Source: Pseudoalteromonas holothuriae
Lineage (GTDB): Bacteria > Pseudomonadota > Gammaproteobacteria > Enterobacterales > Alteromonadaceae
Length of the DNA stretch: 64,000 nt
Assembly: GCF_945859825.1 (NCBI RefSeq)
Contig: NZ_CAMAPC010000007.1
Location: forward strand, 62,001-126,000
Direction of reading: 5' to 3'
A program made the position numbers and the translations under genes. Position 1 is the stretch's first letter. Each line of letters opens with the position of its first letter. Shown here in pieces: positions 1 to 8,289 of this stretch. The notes beneath the pieces are model-generated. The model worked only from the letters and a program-made list of their open reading frames with translations, was not told where the DNA came from and ran no database searches.

Positions 1-279
1 GTGCGGGTCAATGTATATAAAAGTTGCCTTTTTTGCTAAAAATGACTCGTATAAACTCGGCCTAAAAGCAGTTTGACAACAGTGTTTCTCACCTTGATAA
101 GTAAATTCAATCAATATACTTGACTGTGCTAATACTTCGAGTGATCCAACTGTATGCTGCTTAACTCTTGTTATACCTTCAACTTGAACTTGTCGCCATG
201 CACGCTTTTTTATTTTATATCTTAAAAGTACATATGTACTTATTATTAACAGCAGGGCTAAAGTGCCATAAATAATCAC
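1..279 (-). CDS. Hypothetical single-pass membrane protein (partial, runs off left edge)
   Basis: An open frame of 93 codons runs from a GTG at 279 to the window edge. The GTG shares its first G with the TAG stop of the upstream ornithine cyclodeaminase-family gene, so the two are probably translationally coupled; an AGG lies about 11 bases upstream. The predicted protein begins with a hydrophobic segment (IIYGTLALLLIISTYVLL), then a basic stretch (RYKIKKRAWRQ), as in a single-pass inner-membrane protein with a soluble C-terminal part. I do not recognise the family. The 3' end lies outside the window. Confidence 0.55.
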   Translation of the reverse strand, partial: MIIYGTLALLLIISTYVLLRYKIKKRAWRQVQVEGITRVKQHTVGSLEVLAQSSILIEFTYQGEKHCCQTAFRPSLYESFLAKKATFIYIDPH

Positions 280-1208
280 TAACAGTTCAGCCTATATACA
301 AGCCCAGCCGATAGTAAATCACTAAGCGCCATGCCAACTGACTTAAATAAAGTAATTTGTTCTTTATCTCTTACGTAGTTTAATTGGTTCATTTCACTGA
401 GTTGCGCGACCACATTGCGCGCATCAAATTCACCCTCAGAAATTGGGATCAGTAACTCTCCTGCTTCGTTTAGCACATTCACTTTACTATCTACGAACAC
501 GGTTGAGCGCGTGATTGTGGCACTATCACACTCTCTGCCATCTTTATGGTGATTACCAATTAAATCGATATGTGTGCCCGGTGAAAGCCAAGCTCCGTCA
601 AACAAAGGCGTTGCTGAACCGGTTGCGCAACTCACAATATCTGCGCTTGCTAGTGTTTGTTCATCAGAGACACCCAAGAAAAATTCAACATCTTTGTATT
701 GTGTTGATAAACAGCTGCACAGTTGTTCTGCTTTTTTAGTATTTCTGGCAATAATTGTTACTTTTTCAATCGGCCTAACACTTATATGCGCTTTAATCAT
801 ATATTCTGCTAAATTGCCTGAACCAAAAAAAACCAAATGTCGCGCATCTGTTCGAGACAAATACTGGCTTGCAAGTGCCGATACAGCTGCGGTGCGCCAA
901 AGCGTTACACTCGAACCATCGATAAGTGCCAAAGGTTCACCAAAGTCGCGTTTAAATAGCATTAGCTTTGAATATAAACTTTGATAGCCTTGTTCAGCAT
1001 TATTAGGGAAATACGTAAATGCTTTCACTGCAATATATTGCTCGTTCCAAGCGGGCAATACAGCAAAAGCGTCATGAGTTTTAGAGTCAAGTTCATAAAC
1101 ATGCCGTGGGGGCGTGCCTGCTGGCATAGAAAAGCCAAGTTTGAGTGACTCAATAAGTGTTTTGAAGCTTAAGCATCGATGTACTTGCTCTTCGGTTATA
1201 ACTTGCAT
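279..1208 (-). CDS. Ornithine cyclodeaminase / mu-crystallin family protein, possible pyrroline-2-carboxylate reductase
   Basis: A 309-residue protein of the ornithine cyclodeaminase/mu-crystallin family, close to the usual family length. A Rossmann NAD(P)-binding motif is visible near residue 127 (FGSGNLAEYMIKAH), followed by the family signature ATGSATPLFDGAWLSPG around 195-210. Members are true ornithine cyclodeaminases, alanine dehydrogenases or delta1-pyrroline-2-carboxylate reductases that act on proline-type imines. A GntR regulator and a decayed M24 peptidase lie upstream on the same strand, and a hydroxyproline cluster sits at 55-61 kb. That context makes the cyclic imine reductase role attractive, but it is inference; substrate cannot be read from sequence. 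Confidence 0.8.
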   Translation of the reverse strand: MQVITEEQVHRCLSFKTLIESLKLGFSMPAGTPPRHVYELDSKTHDAFAVLPAWNEQYIAVKAFTYFPNNAEQGYQSLYSKLMLFKRDFGEPLALIDGSSVTLWRTAAVSALASQYLSRTDARHLVFFGSGNLAEYMIKAHISVRPIEKVTIIARNTKKAEQLCSCLSTQYKDVEFFLGVSDEQTLASADIVSCATGSATPLFDGAWLSPGTHIDLIGNHHKDGRECDSATITRSTVFVDSKVNVLNEAGELLIPISEGEFDARNVVAQLSEMNQLNYVRDKEQITLFKSVGMALSDLLSAGLVYRLNC

Positions 1209-1252
1209 TTATTTTCCTTATTACAATAAAAATATGTTGCTGTTTTTAGGTA

Positions 1253-1414
1253 ATACCAATTGAATTAAATAAATGACCAGATGTTGCGACAAATAAATGG
1301 CTTAGTGGCCAGACAAAAATTTTGGTATGTAATTATTCTACATAAGTAATTTTTAACGCAGTTTATAAGTCATTTAGCTCGCTAGAATGATTAATATTTT
1401 AATAAAATTGATAT
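1253..1414. repeat. Dispersed intergenic repeat, copy 1 of 3
   Basis: About 162 bases starting ATACCAATTGAATTAAAT and ending AATAAAATTGATAT, so the ends form an imperfect terminal inverted repeat. The interior carries the block GGTATGTAATTATTCTACAT followed by AAGTAATTTTTAAC. Related copies lie at 5498-5655 and 27035-27183. It has no coding capacity and occupies the 3' side of the 1209-1596 gap. It resembles a MITE-like or REP-like element. Confidence 0.8.
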
Positions 1415-1503
1415 AACTGCCCTTTTATGCTCTTACTGCATGTGGCGATTCAACAATACAAATAATGAATAACAATTATTCATGCTTAAACTCATAACTA
1501 ATT

Positions 1504-1830
1504 TCATGGCATATTTGCACCGTGACTTAGCCGCTTCATATCTTGTGGCTCCAATGCTGATAATTGGGTAATATACAGCCCTAAAGGTTGATTTTCTCAA
1601 ACTCTATACATAATTTTGCCTTGGTGCGACTCATAGGTTGCTTGTTCATTATATCGGTATTCAGTGGTTAAAAAGTTTCCTGAAACGGTCACTATTAGAT
1701 AAGCGGGATTACTATAAAAACCGCACAAGTAGCGGATATTATTAACACCTAGAATGATAATGTTTTGAAAGCCACGTTTATTAATGGCTAAATGAAAAGC
1801 CTTAAATTTAGAAAGGTAGATAGAGTCCAT
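1504..1830 (-). pseudogene. Remnant of an M24 (Xaa-Pro peptidase / creatinase-type) gene, N-terminal domain only
   Basis: The frame beginning at 1830 encodes 77 residues. Residues 28-65 (GVNNIRYLCGFYSNPAYL, then a strand and TEYRYNEQA) match the creatinase N-terminal domain pattern of aminopeptidase P/prolidase relatives (N-I-R-Y-L-x-G-F ... T-x-x-R-Y-x-E-Q-A). The frame stops with TGA at 1597 and reopens in frame to 1504 without recognisable peptidase sequence. The metal-binding pita-bread domain is absent, so it cannot be an active peptidase. It lies between gntR and the ornithine cyclodeaminase-family gene on their strand, suggesting a once-intact operon. A functional M24 gene exists at 59888. 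Confidence 0.6.
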
Positions 1831-1885
1831 AGATACGTTATGTTATTGCCTTTTGTATTAGAACAATAACATAACGCAAAACCAA

Positions 1886-1897
1886 ATTGCATACAAT
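1886..1897. promoter_or_regulatory. Candidate GntR-family operator ATTGCATACAAT
   Basis: The 12-mer ATTGCATACAAT is one base pair away from the perfect palindrome ATTGTATACAAT found at 58430-58441 in the hydroxyproline promoter. It lies between the gntR stop codon and the start of the M24 remnant, where it could control the downstream minus-strand genes. FadR/FCD-type GntR proteins commonly bind short AT-rich palindromes of this shape. The assignment to this regulator is inference. Confidence 0.4.
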
Positions 1898-1913
1898 ATT
1901 AAATATTCAAAAT

Positions 1914-2582
1914 CTATTTTTCACCCTGCTCAATTTTAATAAGCAATTGTTTAATATCATCCTTAGCACCCGTAATATGCTTTTTCAAAAACACACAAGC
2001 CTGTTCGACTTCTTTACGTTTGCATAGTTCTAGTAATGTCCGATGCTCTTCTGGTGCTGTTTTGATGCCGCCCGCCAATAAAATATGCATTCGAACATAA
2101 CGCTCTGAATTTTTACTATATACATCAACTAATTCAGCCGTTTGTGGCCGCTGTGCTTTACTGTAAAGCTTGGAATGAAATTGGGCATTAAGCTTGCCTG
2201 TTGCTGATTGTGTATCACCTGCTTCGGTTGCTTCTTCAAGGTCAAATAGAATCGCTTCGGCTTCAAGCAAGTCCCTTGGTGTTAAGTTATTAATTGAGTG
2301 ACTTAAAAGTTCAGCTTCTAACAAGGCTCGCAAATCAAATATTTCATCTATTTGCTCGGCACTCAATTGCGTTGCTGTCGCACCTTTGTGTGCCTCAAAA
2401 TTCACTAACCCTTCAGACTCTAATTGCAATAAAGCTTCTCTAACAGGGATACGACTCACATTAAGTTCGTCAGCAAGTGCTGCCTGACGCAAAGGCTCGC
2501 CTGCCTTTATTTCTCCAGATAGAATTTTTTCTCTTATCGCTTCCGCAACTAATTGCGTGCGCGTTTTATGCTCAATTGCCAT
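1914..2582 (-). CDS. GntR family transcriptional regulator (FadR/FCD type)
   Basis: 222 residues with the GntR winged helix first (residues about 7-70, including NVSRIPVREALLQLESEGLV, the canonical recognition-helix region) and a helical FCD ligand-binding domain behind it (EIFDLRALLEAEL from about 80, then conserved His positions in LNAQFHSKLY and TAPEEHRTLLEL, likely metal/ligand ligands). FCD regulators usually sense small carboxylates or amino-acid derivatives. The neighbouring imine-reductase-type gene and the operator-like palindromes at 1886 and 58429 suggest a role in proline/hydroxyproline metabolism. The start is the ATG at 2582, and no other start fits the domain better. Confidence 0.85.
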   Translation of the reverse strand: MAIEHKTRTQLVAEAIREKILSGEIKAGEPLRQAALADELNVSRIPVREALLQLESEGLVNFEAHKGATATQLSAEQIDEIFDLRALLEAELLSHSINNLTPRDLLEAEAILFDLEEATEAGDTQSATGKLNAQFHSKLYSKAQRPQTAELVDVYSKNSERYVRMHILLAGGIKTAPEEHRTLLELCKRKEVEQACVFLKKHITGAKDDIKQLLIKIEQGEK

Positions 2583-2645
2583 AGTGGTCTCTAAAATTGC
2601 ATTTGGAATACATTATACATACACAGCTGATTTTCGCCATGTTTA

Positions 2646-3611
2646 TCACGATATTGACACTATTACTTTACCCATATTCTCATTATTGTGTAGCATTGCA
2701 TGTGCTTGTTCAATTTCGCTGAATGCGAAAGACTTATGTATAGGAATACGCATGGTTTCAGTAAAAAGCTGTGTACCAAAACGCGAAATAAAATCAGCCA
2801 CGAGCTGTCGTTTGTATTCAAGTGCTCTATTTCGCAATGTTGAGCCATGTAAATGAACACGTTTTGAGAGTACTTTTGCCATATCCAGTTCACTGTAACG
2901 ACCACCGAGCATTGCCAGCACAATGCAATGGCAGTCCATGGCTGCAACTTTAATATTTTTATCAACATATTCGCCTGAAATTGGGTCGATGATTACATTT
3001 GCATACAAACCACAGGATTTCATCACTTGTGAAAAACAATGCTCATTGTAGTTAATCACTAAATCTGCACCAAGCTGCTTGGCATATTGACATTTTATTT
3101 CGCTACTTTGGGTAGCAATCACATATGCGCCTAATGCTTTGCCTAAACGAATAGCCGCACTACCAACTCCAGACGCTCCGCCATGCACCAAAAGAACGTC
3201 ATCGGCACACAGTTGACCGGTTCGCACAATGGCATCGAAAGCCGTTAGGTAAACTTCTGCAAAGCTTGCTGCTGCTTCAAAACTCACCTCATCAGGTATT
3301 AGCATAAGCTGTTGTGCATCAATACACACATATTCAGCATAAGCGCCGCCTTGCGTTAATCCAAACACCCTTTTATTGAACCACTGACTTTGTAATGGCG
3401 CAGCACATTCGACGACAATACCAGCAGCCTCTAAGCCAAGGATCAGGCTGTCATGTTCAGGTGGCGGATATTTACCTTGCTTTTGTAATAAGTCAGCTCG
3501 GTTTACACCTAAAGCTGCAACTTTAATAAGCACTTCATGGCTTTTGGGTTGTGGCATAGCTGCTTTTTCGATAGTCAACACGCCATTATCAGCATAATTG
3601 ATATAGTTCAT
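2646..3611 (-). CDS. NAD(P)H quinone oxidoreductase, PIG3-like zinc-independent MDR family
   Basis: Medium-chain dehydrogenase/reductase fold: an N-terminal GroES-like domain (VLIKVAALGVNRADLLQKQG, then YPPP) followed by the Rossmann motif VHGGASGVGSAAIRLGKALG. The LLQKQGKYPPP signature is typical of PIG3/TP53I3-type quinone oxidoreductases, which reduce quinones with NADPH and lack the catalytic zinc. The frame is open to an ATG at 3638, which would overlap the upstream gene by 22 bases. I prefer the ATG at 3611 because it aligns with the family's N terminus (M-N-Y-I-N-Y); neither start has a strong ribosome binding site. Likely cytosolic, about 321 residues. Confidence 0.8.
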   Translation of the reverse strand: MNYINYADNGVLTIEKAAMPQPKSHEVLIKVAALGVNRADLLQKQGKYPPPEHDSLILGLEAAGIVVECAAPLQSQWFNKRVFGLTQGGAYAEYVCIDAQQLMLIPDEVSFEAAASFAEVYLTAFDAIVRTGQLCADDVLLVHGGASGVGSAAIRLGKALGAYVIATQSSEIKCQYAKQLGADLVINYNEHCFSQVMKSCGLYANVIIDPISGEYVDKNIKVAAMDCHCIVLAMLGGRYSELDMAKVLSKRVHLHGSTLRNRALEYKRQLVADFISRFGTQLFTETMRIPIHKSFAFSEIEQAHAMLHNNENMGKVIVSIS

Positions 3612-3616
3612 CAATT

Positions 3617-4015
3617 TCAATTGCTTACTCTTTCCCATATTTCTGCTTCAACAAGCTTGCCATTTTCATGTAATGTATGATGCCATAATTGACCTTCTAT
3701 TTTATAGTTAAATGCCATTGTTTTACCCTGTAAAGAAGGAACATTTCCATACGCGAAGGTCTCGTAGAAATATTTATCATCAAGTTTGTAAGGCCCACCC
3801 CCAGCATATAAAAACGCACCGTCTTTTTGTGTTATGTAGCTAAAGTGCGTTGGCGAAATTACTTTCACTGAACTTAAACTTGGTGCTTTGGCACTTACAT
3901 AACCACTCTGGGTTGCATATTTCCCCTCCACAAACTGCCAAGTACCTAGTAATGGATTTGCCTCACTTTGTGTGCAATACAGTAGTATGACTAATAAAAT
4001 ACTTTCTTTTTTCAT
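3617..4015 (-). CDS. Small secreted protein, lipocalin-like (function unknown)
   Basis: The frame is open from 4063, but the third methionine cluster gives a conventional signal peptide (MKKESILLVILLY ... SEA, then NPLLGTWQF), so I place the start at 4015. The mature part begins with a G-T-W motif and alternating hydrophobic/aromatic strands (HFSYITQKDGAFLYAGGG, GKTMAFNYKIEGQLWHHT), as in small periplasmic beta-barrel/lipocalin-like proteins. No catalytic motif is visible. The gene slightly overlaps the open frame of the quinone oxidoreductase downstream. Function cannot be assigned. Confidence 0.6.
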   Translation of the reverse strand: MKKESILLVILLYCTQSEANPLLGTWQFVEGKYATQSGYVSAKAPSLSSVKVISPTHFSYITQKDGAFLYAGGGPYKLDDKYFYETFAYGNVPSLQGKTMAFNYKIEGQLWHHTLHENGKLVEAEIWERVSN

Positions 4016-4175
4016 TGTTTTTCTCATCATGTTTATGTACTTAATTAAAATTGAGTAAATCATAAATAGCCAAACAACTCACTTGAGTTAATTTCAACAA
4101 TTACAGTCACGTGTGTAATTGTTTTGATTTTTTACGGTCTACTATAAAACACGGCGAACAATGAAGTAGAAATAT

Positions 4176-5012
4176 ATGTACATGTACGGTTTACTTGTTT
4201 TGATTTTAAGCATAACAATCAAAACCTCTCTTGCATTTGAAGTAACATATGTAAACTTAGAAAAACTAAATACTCCTCAACAGAATAAAGTAAAAAACTG
4301 GGTTGCTCATGGCATAAACAGTACTTTTAAAACACTTGGGCCACTGACACAGCAAACTCTGCCAGTTATCTTAAAACCGCGTTATTTTGCTTTTGAGCCA
4401 GTGCCATGGGCAAGTGTAAAACGAGGTATTGATGATAATATTTATGATGCTATTGAATTACATTTTCACCGTTATGCCAGCGAAAAAGCATTAATATATG
4501 ACTGGAGTCTATATCATGAACTTTCGCACCTATACCATCCTTTATTTGCCTATAAAGACTTTTGGTTAAGTGAAGGCCTAGCAACTTACTTGCAAAATAT
4601 CGTTATGTTAGAAAACGGCATCATTAATCATAATGAATTTAAAGCCCGGCTTAAAGCTGGATTAAAACGAGGTCAGCAACAAACAAATAGAATAAAAGGC
4701 CCTTTGAATCAAGTAGCTAACAACATGTGGGCACTAGGGGCGCAACAGCGTGTATATTGGAGTGGTGTGGCTTTTTTTATCCATGCACAGTTAGAACTAA
4801 AAAAACACACAGGTAAATACAAAACAATTGCCGATGTAATACGACAATATCAGCAATGCTGTAAACGCAGCACTCATTCAGCAAAACAATTTCTCGCGCA
4901 ATTAGATAAGCTCTCTAAAAGTGCGGTATTCTCCACACTTTATCACCAGTATTCATATCGTATGGATTTTCCGAATATAAGTACTAAACAACTCAATCAA
5001 CTGCTATTTTAG
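4176..5012 (+). CDS. Secreted putative zinc metallopeptidase with HELSH motif
   Basis: 278 residues. An N-terminal hydrophobic leader (GLLVLILSITIKTSLA) is consistent with export. Residues 114-118 are HELSH, matching HExxH, followed by DFWLSEGLATYL with Glu133, the arrangement of gluzincin (peptidase MA clan) enzymes where the two His and the distal Glu bind zinc and the first Glu is catalytic. The rest is not recognisable, so the substrate is unknown. A TATAAA at about 4144-4149 could be its -10. It is convergent with the kinase remnant that follows. Confidence 0.6.
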   Translation: MYMYGLLVLILSITIKTSLAFEVTYVNLEKLNTPQQNKVKNWVAHGINSTFKTLGPLTQQTLPVILKPRYFAFEPVPWASVKRGIDDNIYDAIELHFHRYASEKALIYDWSLYHELSHLYHPLFAYKDFWLSEGLATYLQNIVMLENGIINHNEFKARLKAGLKRGQQQTNRIKGPLNQVANNMWALGAQQRVYWSGVAFFIHAQLELKKHTGKYKTIADVIRQYQQCCKRSTHSAKQFLAQLDKLSKSAVFSTLYHQYSYRMDFPNISTKQLNQLLF

Positions 5013-5058
5013 TGTGATGATAAACGCCACATTAGTGACCTTTTGTGGGTATAAAGTC

Positions 5059-5424
5059 TCAGTAAACATGTCGTCCAGAGCTTGTTTCTTTACTTGAATA
5101 GTACCAGCTACATTGTGATGTTAGACGCTGAGTCAGTTCAAGACCAAGTCCAAGTCCAAAGCCTAGTTCGTTTGATTCATATATAGGCGCGGCATCAACG
5201 TTAGTGATCGTTACCTCATAACCTGACTGATTTATGATGATAAGTCCGTGATTAGTATGTACGAATGCGTTTCTAATAATATTACTCAAAACTATACGGC
5301 ATACTGTTTCAGGTAATGGATAAATACACTTACCGGTATTAATACGAACTTCGACTTGCTTATCTTTGACCAGATAATCTAGTTCAGATGCAACCTCTTT
5401 AACACTTCCCCACTAACTGATGAG
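5059..5424 (-). pseudogene. C-terminal remnant of a sensor histidine kinase (HATPase domain)
   Basis: An open stretch between a TAG at about 5424 and the stop at 5059 encodes the ATPase part of a histidine kinase: the N-box NIIRNAFVHT, the D-box region TITNVDAAPI and the G-box GFGLGLGLELTQRL. Upstream residues (VKEVASELDYLVKDKQVEV) fit the start of the HATPase fold. The sensor, HAMP and HisKA phosphoacceptor regions are missing and no response regulator is adjacent, so this is a decayed fragment. The longest ATG-started piece is only 76 residues. Confidence 0.65.
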
Positions 5425-5497
5425 TAGAGTATAAATAGTCAGTAGTTAAAGGTAGGTTAAGACTTTCGTCTTGGATAATTTAAAGTTTTCATGATTT

Positions 5498-5655
5498 ATA
5501 CAATTGCATTAAATAAATGAACAGATATTAGATAGATCAACGGCTTAGTAACCAGAAAAAATTTCGGTATGTCGTTATTCTACATAAGTCATTTTTAACA
5601 CAGTGAATGAGTCTTTTAGCTCGCTAGATTGGGCAATGTTTAATAGAATTGGTAT
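5498..5655. repeat. Dispersed intergenic repeat, copy 2 of 3
   Basis: Same element as at 1253-1414: it begins ATACAATTGCATTAAATAAA, contains TTTCGGTATGTCGTTATTC and TACATAAGTCATTTTTAAC, and ends AATAGAATTGGTAT. In this copy the right end (AATTGGTAT) is the exact inverse of the ATACCAATT left end seen in the other copies. It fills most of the space between the kinase remnant and the pyrF terminator hairpin. Confidence 0.8.
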
Positions 5656-5656
5656 T

Positions 5657-5697
5657 ACAACAACAACTCTTTACCTTAAGGTAAGAATTGTTGTTGT
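5657..5697 (-). terminator. Hairpin downstream of pyrF
   Basis: A near-perfect inverted repeat (ACAACAACAACTCTTTACC against GGTAAGAATTGTTGTTGT, centred on CTTAAG) begins 9 bases after the pyrF stop. The stem is about 19 bp with one or two mismatches. It lacks a clear U-tract on the minus strand, so it may end or stabilise the message rather than act as a textbook intrinsic terminator. Confidence 0.5.
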
Positions 5698-5706
5698 CAA
5701 ATAGAG

Positions 5707-6411
5707 TTACGCCAAGGATGCGTTAATTTCTTGTAAGGTTTGAACTGGGTTACTTGCTTGTGTGATTGGGCGGCCGATGACTAAATAATCACTACCAGCA
5801 GCTACAGCTTTTTGTGGTGTCATAATGCGCTTTTGATCGCCAGCATCACTACCTGCAGGGCGAATCCCAGGAGTAACTAACTTAAATGAATCACCTAGTT
5901 GAGACTTTAATAACTGAGCTTCTTGTGCGGAACAAACAACACCATCAAGCCCTGCCTCTTTGGCTAGCTTAGCTAAGTAAACAACCTGATCTTGAGGTGT
6001 TTTTTCAATGCCTAAGCGCAATAACTGCCCTTGATCCATACTTGTTAGCACCGTAACTGCAATCAATAACGGTGCTTTGTCACCATAGTTATTCAATGCT
6101 TGTTTTGCCTTTTGCATCATCTCAAGACCACCGCTTGCATGCACGTTAACCATCCAAACACCAAGCTCAGCTGCAGCAGTAACCGCTTTAGCAACTGTAT
6201 TTGGTATATCATGAAACTTAAGATCCAAGAACACATCAAACCCAAGTTCGATTAACTCTTTTACAAACTCAGGGCCAAAATAAGTAAACATTTCTTTGCC
6301 GACTTTTAAACGACATTCTGAGGGTGAAAGCTGTTTTACAAAATTTATTGCTGCTTGCCTATCATCATAATCTAATGCGATAAGCACTTTTTTTGTATCA
6401 TTTTGAGACAT
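5707..6411 (-). CDS. pyrF: Orotidine 5'-phosphate decarboxylase
   Basis: 234 residues, normal length for bacterial PyrF. It decarboxylates OMP to UMP, the last step of de novo pyrimidine synthesis. The catalytic motif [10 protein letters not shown] is at residues 63-72 (Asp-Lys-Asp triad), and the phosphate-binding end VTPGIRP and YLVIGRPIT are present. It lies downstream of lapAB, as in many gammaproteobacteria. A TATAAT-type -10 on the minus strand (6468-6473) about 55 bases upstream of the start suggests its own promoter in addition to any read-through. Confidence 0.97.
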   Translation of the reverse strand: MSQNDTKKVLIALDYDDRQAAINFVKQLSPSECRLKVGKEMFTYFGPEFVKELIELGFDVFLDLKFHDIPNTVAKAVTAAAELGVWMVNVHASGGLEMMQKAKQALNNYGDKAPLLIAVTVLTSMDQGQLLRLGIEKTPQDQVVYLAKLAKEAGLDGVVCSAQEAQLLKSQLGDSFKLVTPGIRPAGSDAGDQKRIMTPQKAVAAGSDYLVIGRPITQASNPVQTLQEINASLA

Positions 6412-6516
6412 AGTATTCCTAAGTTTACCGGCAGTTCAGAAATATAGAAGCGCGAACATTTTGCAGTATTATAACGGAAACTTTCTGAATTGACCTGAGA
6501 ATTTACGTAATTCGCG

Positions 6517-7653
6517 TTAATAGCCATCTAGTCCTTTACTTGGGCCTATCGTCTCCCAATGTTTACATGATGGGCATAACCAGTACAAAGTATGACTACT
6601 GAAGCCACAATGCTGGCATTGATACTCTGGTTTAGTGGCAATATAAGATTTAACTAACTTATCGATTTCTGACAACACTGCTTGAATTTTATTATTATTA
6701 TTTCCCAATAACTGAAGTAAAAAGCTAAAGCCACGAATAGAAGGTTCCCGTTTTAAGCTATCAGTTAAAAAGTCAATTGCTTGATGTAACTGCCCTTGCT
6801 CTAACAATGATTGGCAGTGCTTTATACGTATCAGTACACCGCCCTGTGGAAGCAGTTCTTCAATTAGATCATCAAATTGATTTTTTAAATTTAGTTCAAT
6901 ATAACTTTGCTCTAATTCTTTAATATAAAGTGGTGCTGTATTAGTACAGTTAACAACCAACTTTCGCCAATAATAAATAGCCTTTACATGGTCATTTTTT
7001 ACAAAAGCATCTTTACCCAATTCATAATACGGTCGAATTATTTTATGCTCAAACGCACACGCCAATTCCATTAACTTGGGTGTGTCATCACTTATTGCCG
7101 CCTCACAATAAAAATTAGCGATTGCGGCAAAATGTTGAGGTTTAGTAAACAACTCCCGGTGCGATTCATACATATTTATACCCTTGCGCCATTCGCGCAT
7201 TTGTGAGTACAAATTGATAATAGGATCTAACGCTTTAACATTGTGATTTTTGACTAAAATAACGAGGTGTTCTTCAGCACTATCTAATAATCCTGCAAGT
7301 ACATAGTCTTTAGCAAGTTCCAAGCGACATGAAGCCATAACACTGGCACTTAAATTTGGTTGGTTTAGCAATAATTCATGAATTTTTATTGCTCTGTCTA
7401 ATTCGCCTCTTTTGCGAAACAAAGTAGCTAAGGTGAGATAATGTTCAACAGAGTCTGCAGATACTTCTAAAAGCTGAATAAGATGTTCTAAACCCTGATC
7501 TTCTTCGCGATCAAGTAGAAATTTAAGACCTTTGCTATATTGAGAGGTAATTTGACGATTGAGTTCAAGAGCTTGGTTTTTTGCGCTATTTTTTCCCATT
7601 ACGTAGCCATATGCAGCTGCAACAGGTAGCAATAAGAACAGCAACTCAGTCAT
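6517..7653 (-). CDS. lapB: Lipopolysaccharide assembly protein B (YciM)
   Basis: 378 residues. An N-terminal hydrophobic anchor (TELLFLLLPVAAAYGYVMG) is followed by TPR-like helical repeats across most of the protein and a C-terminal rubredoxin-type metal site, CQHC near residue 346 and CPSC near 360. This matches LapB/YciM, which in E. coli binds the inner membrane and tunes LpxC turnover and LPS supply. It starts two bases after the lapA stop, so the two genes are co-translated. Confidence 0.95.
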   Translation of the reverse strand: MTELLFLLLPVAAAYGYVMGKNSAKNQALELNRQITSQYSKGLKFLLDREEDQGLEHLIQLLEVSADSVEHYLTLATLFRKRGELDRAIKIHELLLNQPNLSASVMASCRLELAKDYVLAGLLDSAEEHLVILVKNHNVKALDPIINLYSQMREWRKGINMYESHRELFTKPQHFAAIANFYCEAAISDDTPKLMELACAFEHKIIRPYYELGKDAFVKNDHVKAIYYWRKLVVNCTNTAPLYIKELEQSYIELNLKNQFDDLIEELLPQGGVLIRIKHCQSLLEQGQLHQAIDFLTDSLKREPSIRGFSFLLQLLGNNNNKIQAVLSEIDKLVKSYIATKPEYQCQHCGFSSHTLYWLCPSCKHWETIGPSKGLDGY

Positions 7654-7655
7654 AG

Positions 7656-7919
7656 TCAGCGTTCGGTGTCAGTTATCATTCGACGATTGTTTTTCTTCAG
7701 CCGATAGTTCTGCCACTTCAACTTTGAAAATACCGTAACGCTAATTACACAGCCAACTAATACACCAACAACAAAACATACACTCATTAAGGTTGACAAG
7801 GGTAAAGTACTACTAGCAATAATATAATTAACATCAACTACTTCTGGATTTTGAGTTCCAATAACAAATGCTAACAAAACTATAGCTAATGCCAATCCTT
7901 TTTTAACTACCTTGATCAA
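7656..7919 (-). CDS. lapA: Lipopolysaccharide assembly protein A (YciS, DUF1049)
   Basis: 87 residues with two transmembrane segments (about residues 5-21 and 42-62) separated by the short loop IGTQNPEVVDVNY, which carries the N-x-x-x-V pattern typical of LapA/DUF1049. A basic cytoplasmic tail follows (KLKWQNYRLKKNNRR). It sits directly between ihfB and lapB, the standard order. In E. coli LapA works with LapB in controlling LPS synthesis. Confidence 0.92.
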   Translation of the reverse strand: MIKVVKKGLALAIVLLAFVIGTQNPEVVDVNYIIASSTLPLSTLMSVCFVVGVLVGCVISVTVFSKLKWQNYRLKKNNRRMITDTER

Positions 7920-7941
7920 GTGTTACTCCATATCTCAGGTT

Positions 7942-8229
7942 TTATTTAAGACTTTCATTTACGCGATCACGTAACTCTTTACCTGGCTTAAAGTGTGGTA
8001 CATATTTGCCATCTAGCTCTACTGTATCACCTGTTTTAGGATTACGCCCTGTACGAGGAGAACGATAATGTAAAGAGAAACTACCAAAACCGCGAATTTC
8101 AATACGATCAGAGCTTGATAATGAGCCTGCCATTTGTTCAAGAATTTCTTTAACTGAGTTCTCTACATCCTTTACTGGGATATGAGCATGTTGCTCTGCT
8201 AGTTGTTCTATCAATTCTGACTTTGTCAT
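7942..8229 (-). CDS. ihfB: Integration host factor subunit beta
   Basis: 95 residues of the HU/IHF family. The DNA-binding arm region [17 protein letters not shown] and the N-terminal helices ([11 protein letters not shown]) identify IHF-beta; the synteny rpsA-ihfB-lapA-lapB confirms it. IHF bends DNA and supports sigma-54 promoters, recombination and replication. A hairpin terminator separates it from rpsA, so it probably also has its own promoter. Confidence 0.95.
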   Translation of the reverse strand: MTKSELIEQLAEQHAHIPVKDVENSVKEILEQMAGSLSSSDRIEIRGFGSFSLHYRSPRTGRNPKTGDTVELDGKYVPHFKPGKELRDRVNESLK

Positions 8230-8245
8230 AATGTTTCCTTAGATA

Positions 8246-8273
8246 TAAAAAGGAAGGGCTAAAGCGCCCTTCC
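8246..8273 (-). terminator. Rho-independent terminator after rpsA
   Basis: On the minus strand GGAAGGGC, a short loop and GCCCTTCC are followed directly by TTTTT. It lies between the rpsA stop and the ihfB start and would end or attenuate the rpsA transcript. Confidence 0.8.
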
Positions 8274-8289
8274 AGTTAAGACTTGTATA

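Noticed and set aside
515-984. Plus-strand open frames opposite the ornithine cyclodeaminase-family gene
   Set aside because: They have no family features and are shadows of the well-supported minus-strand gene. The same holds for other frames opposite rpsA, gyrA, nrdA and the TonB receptors.
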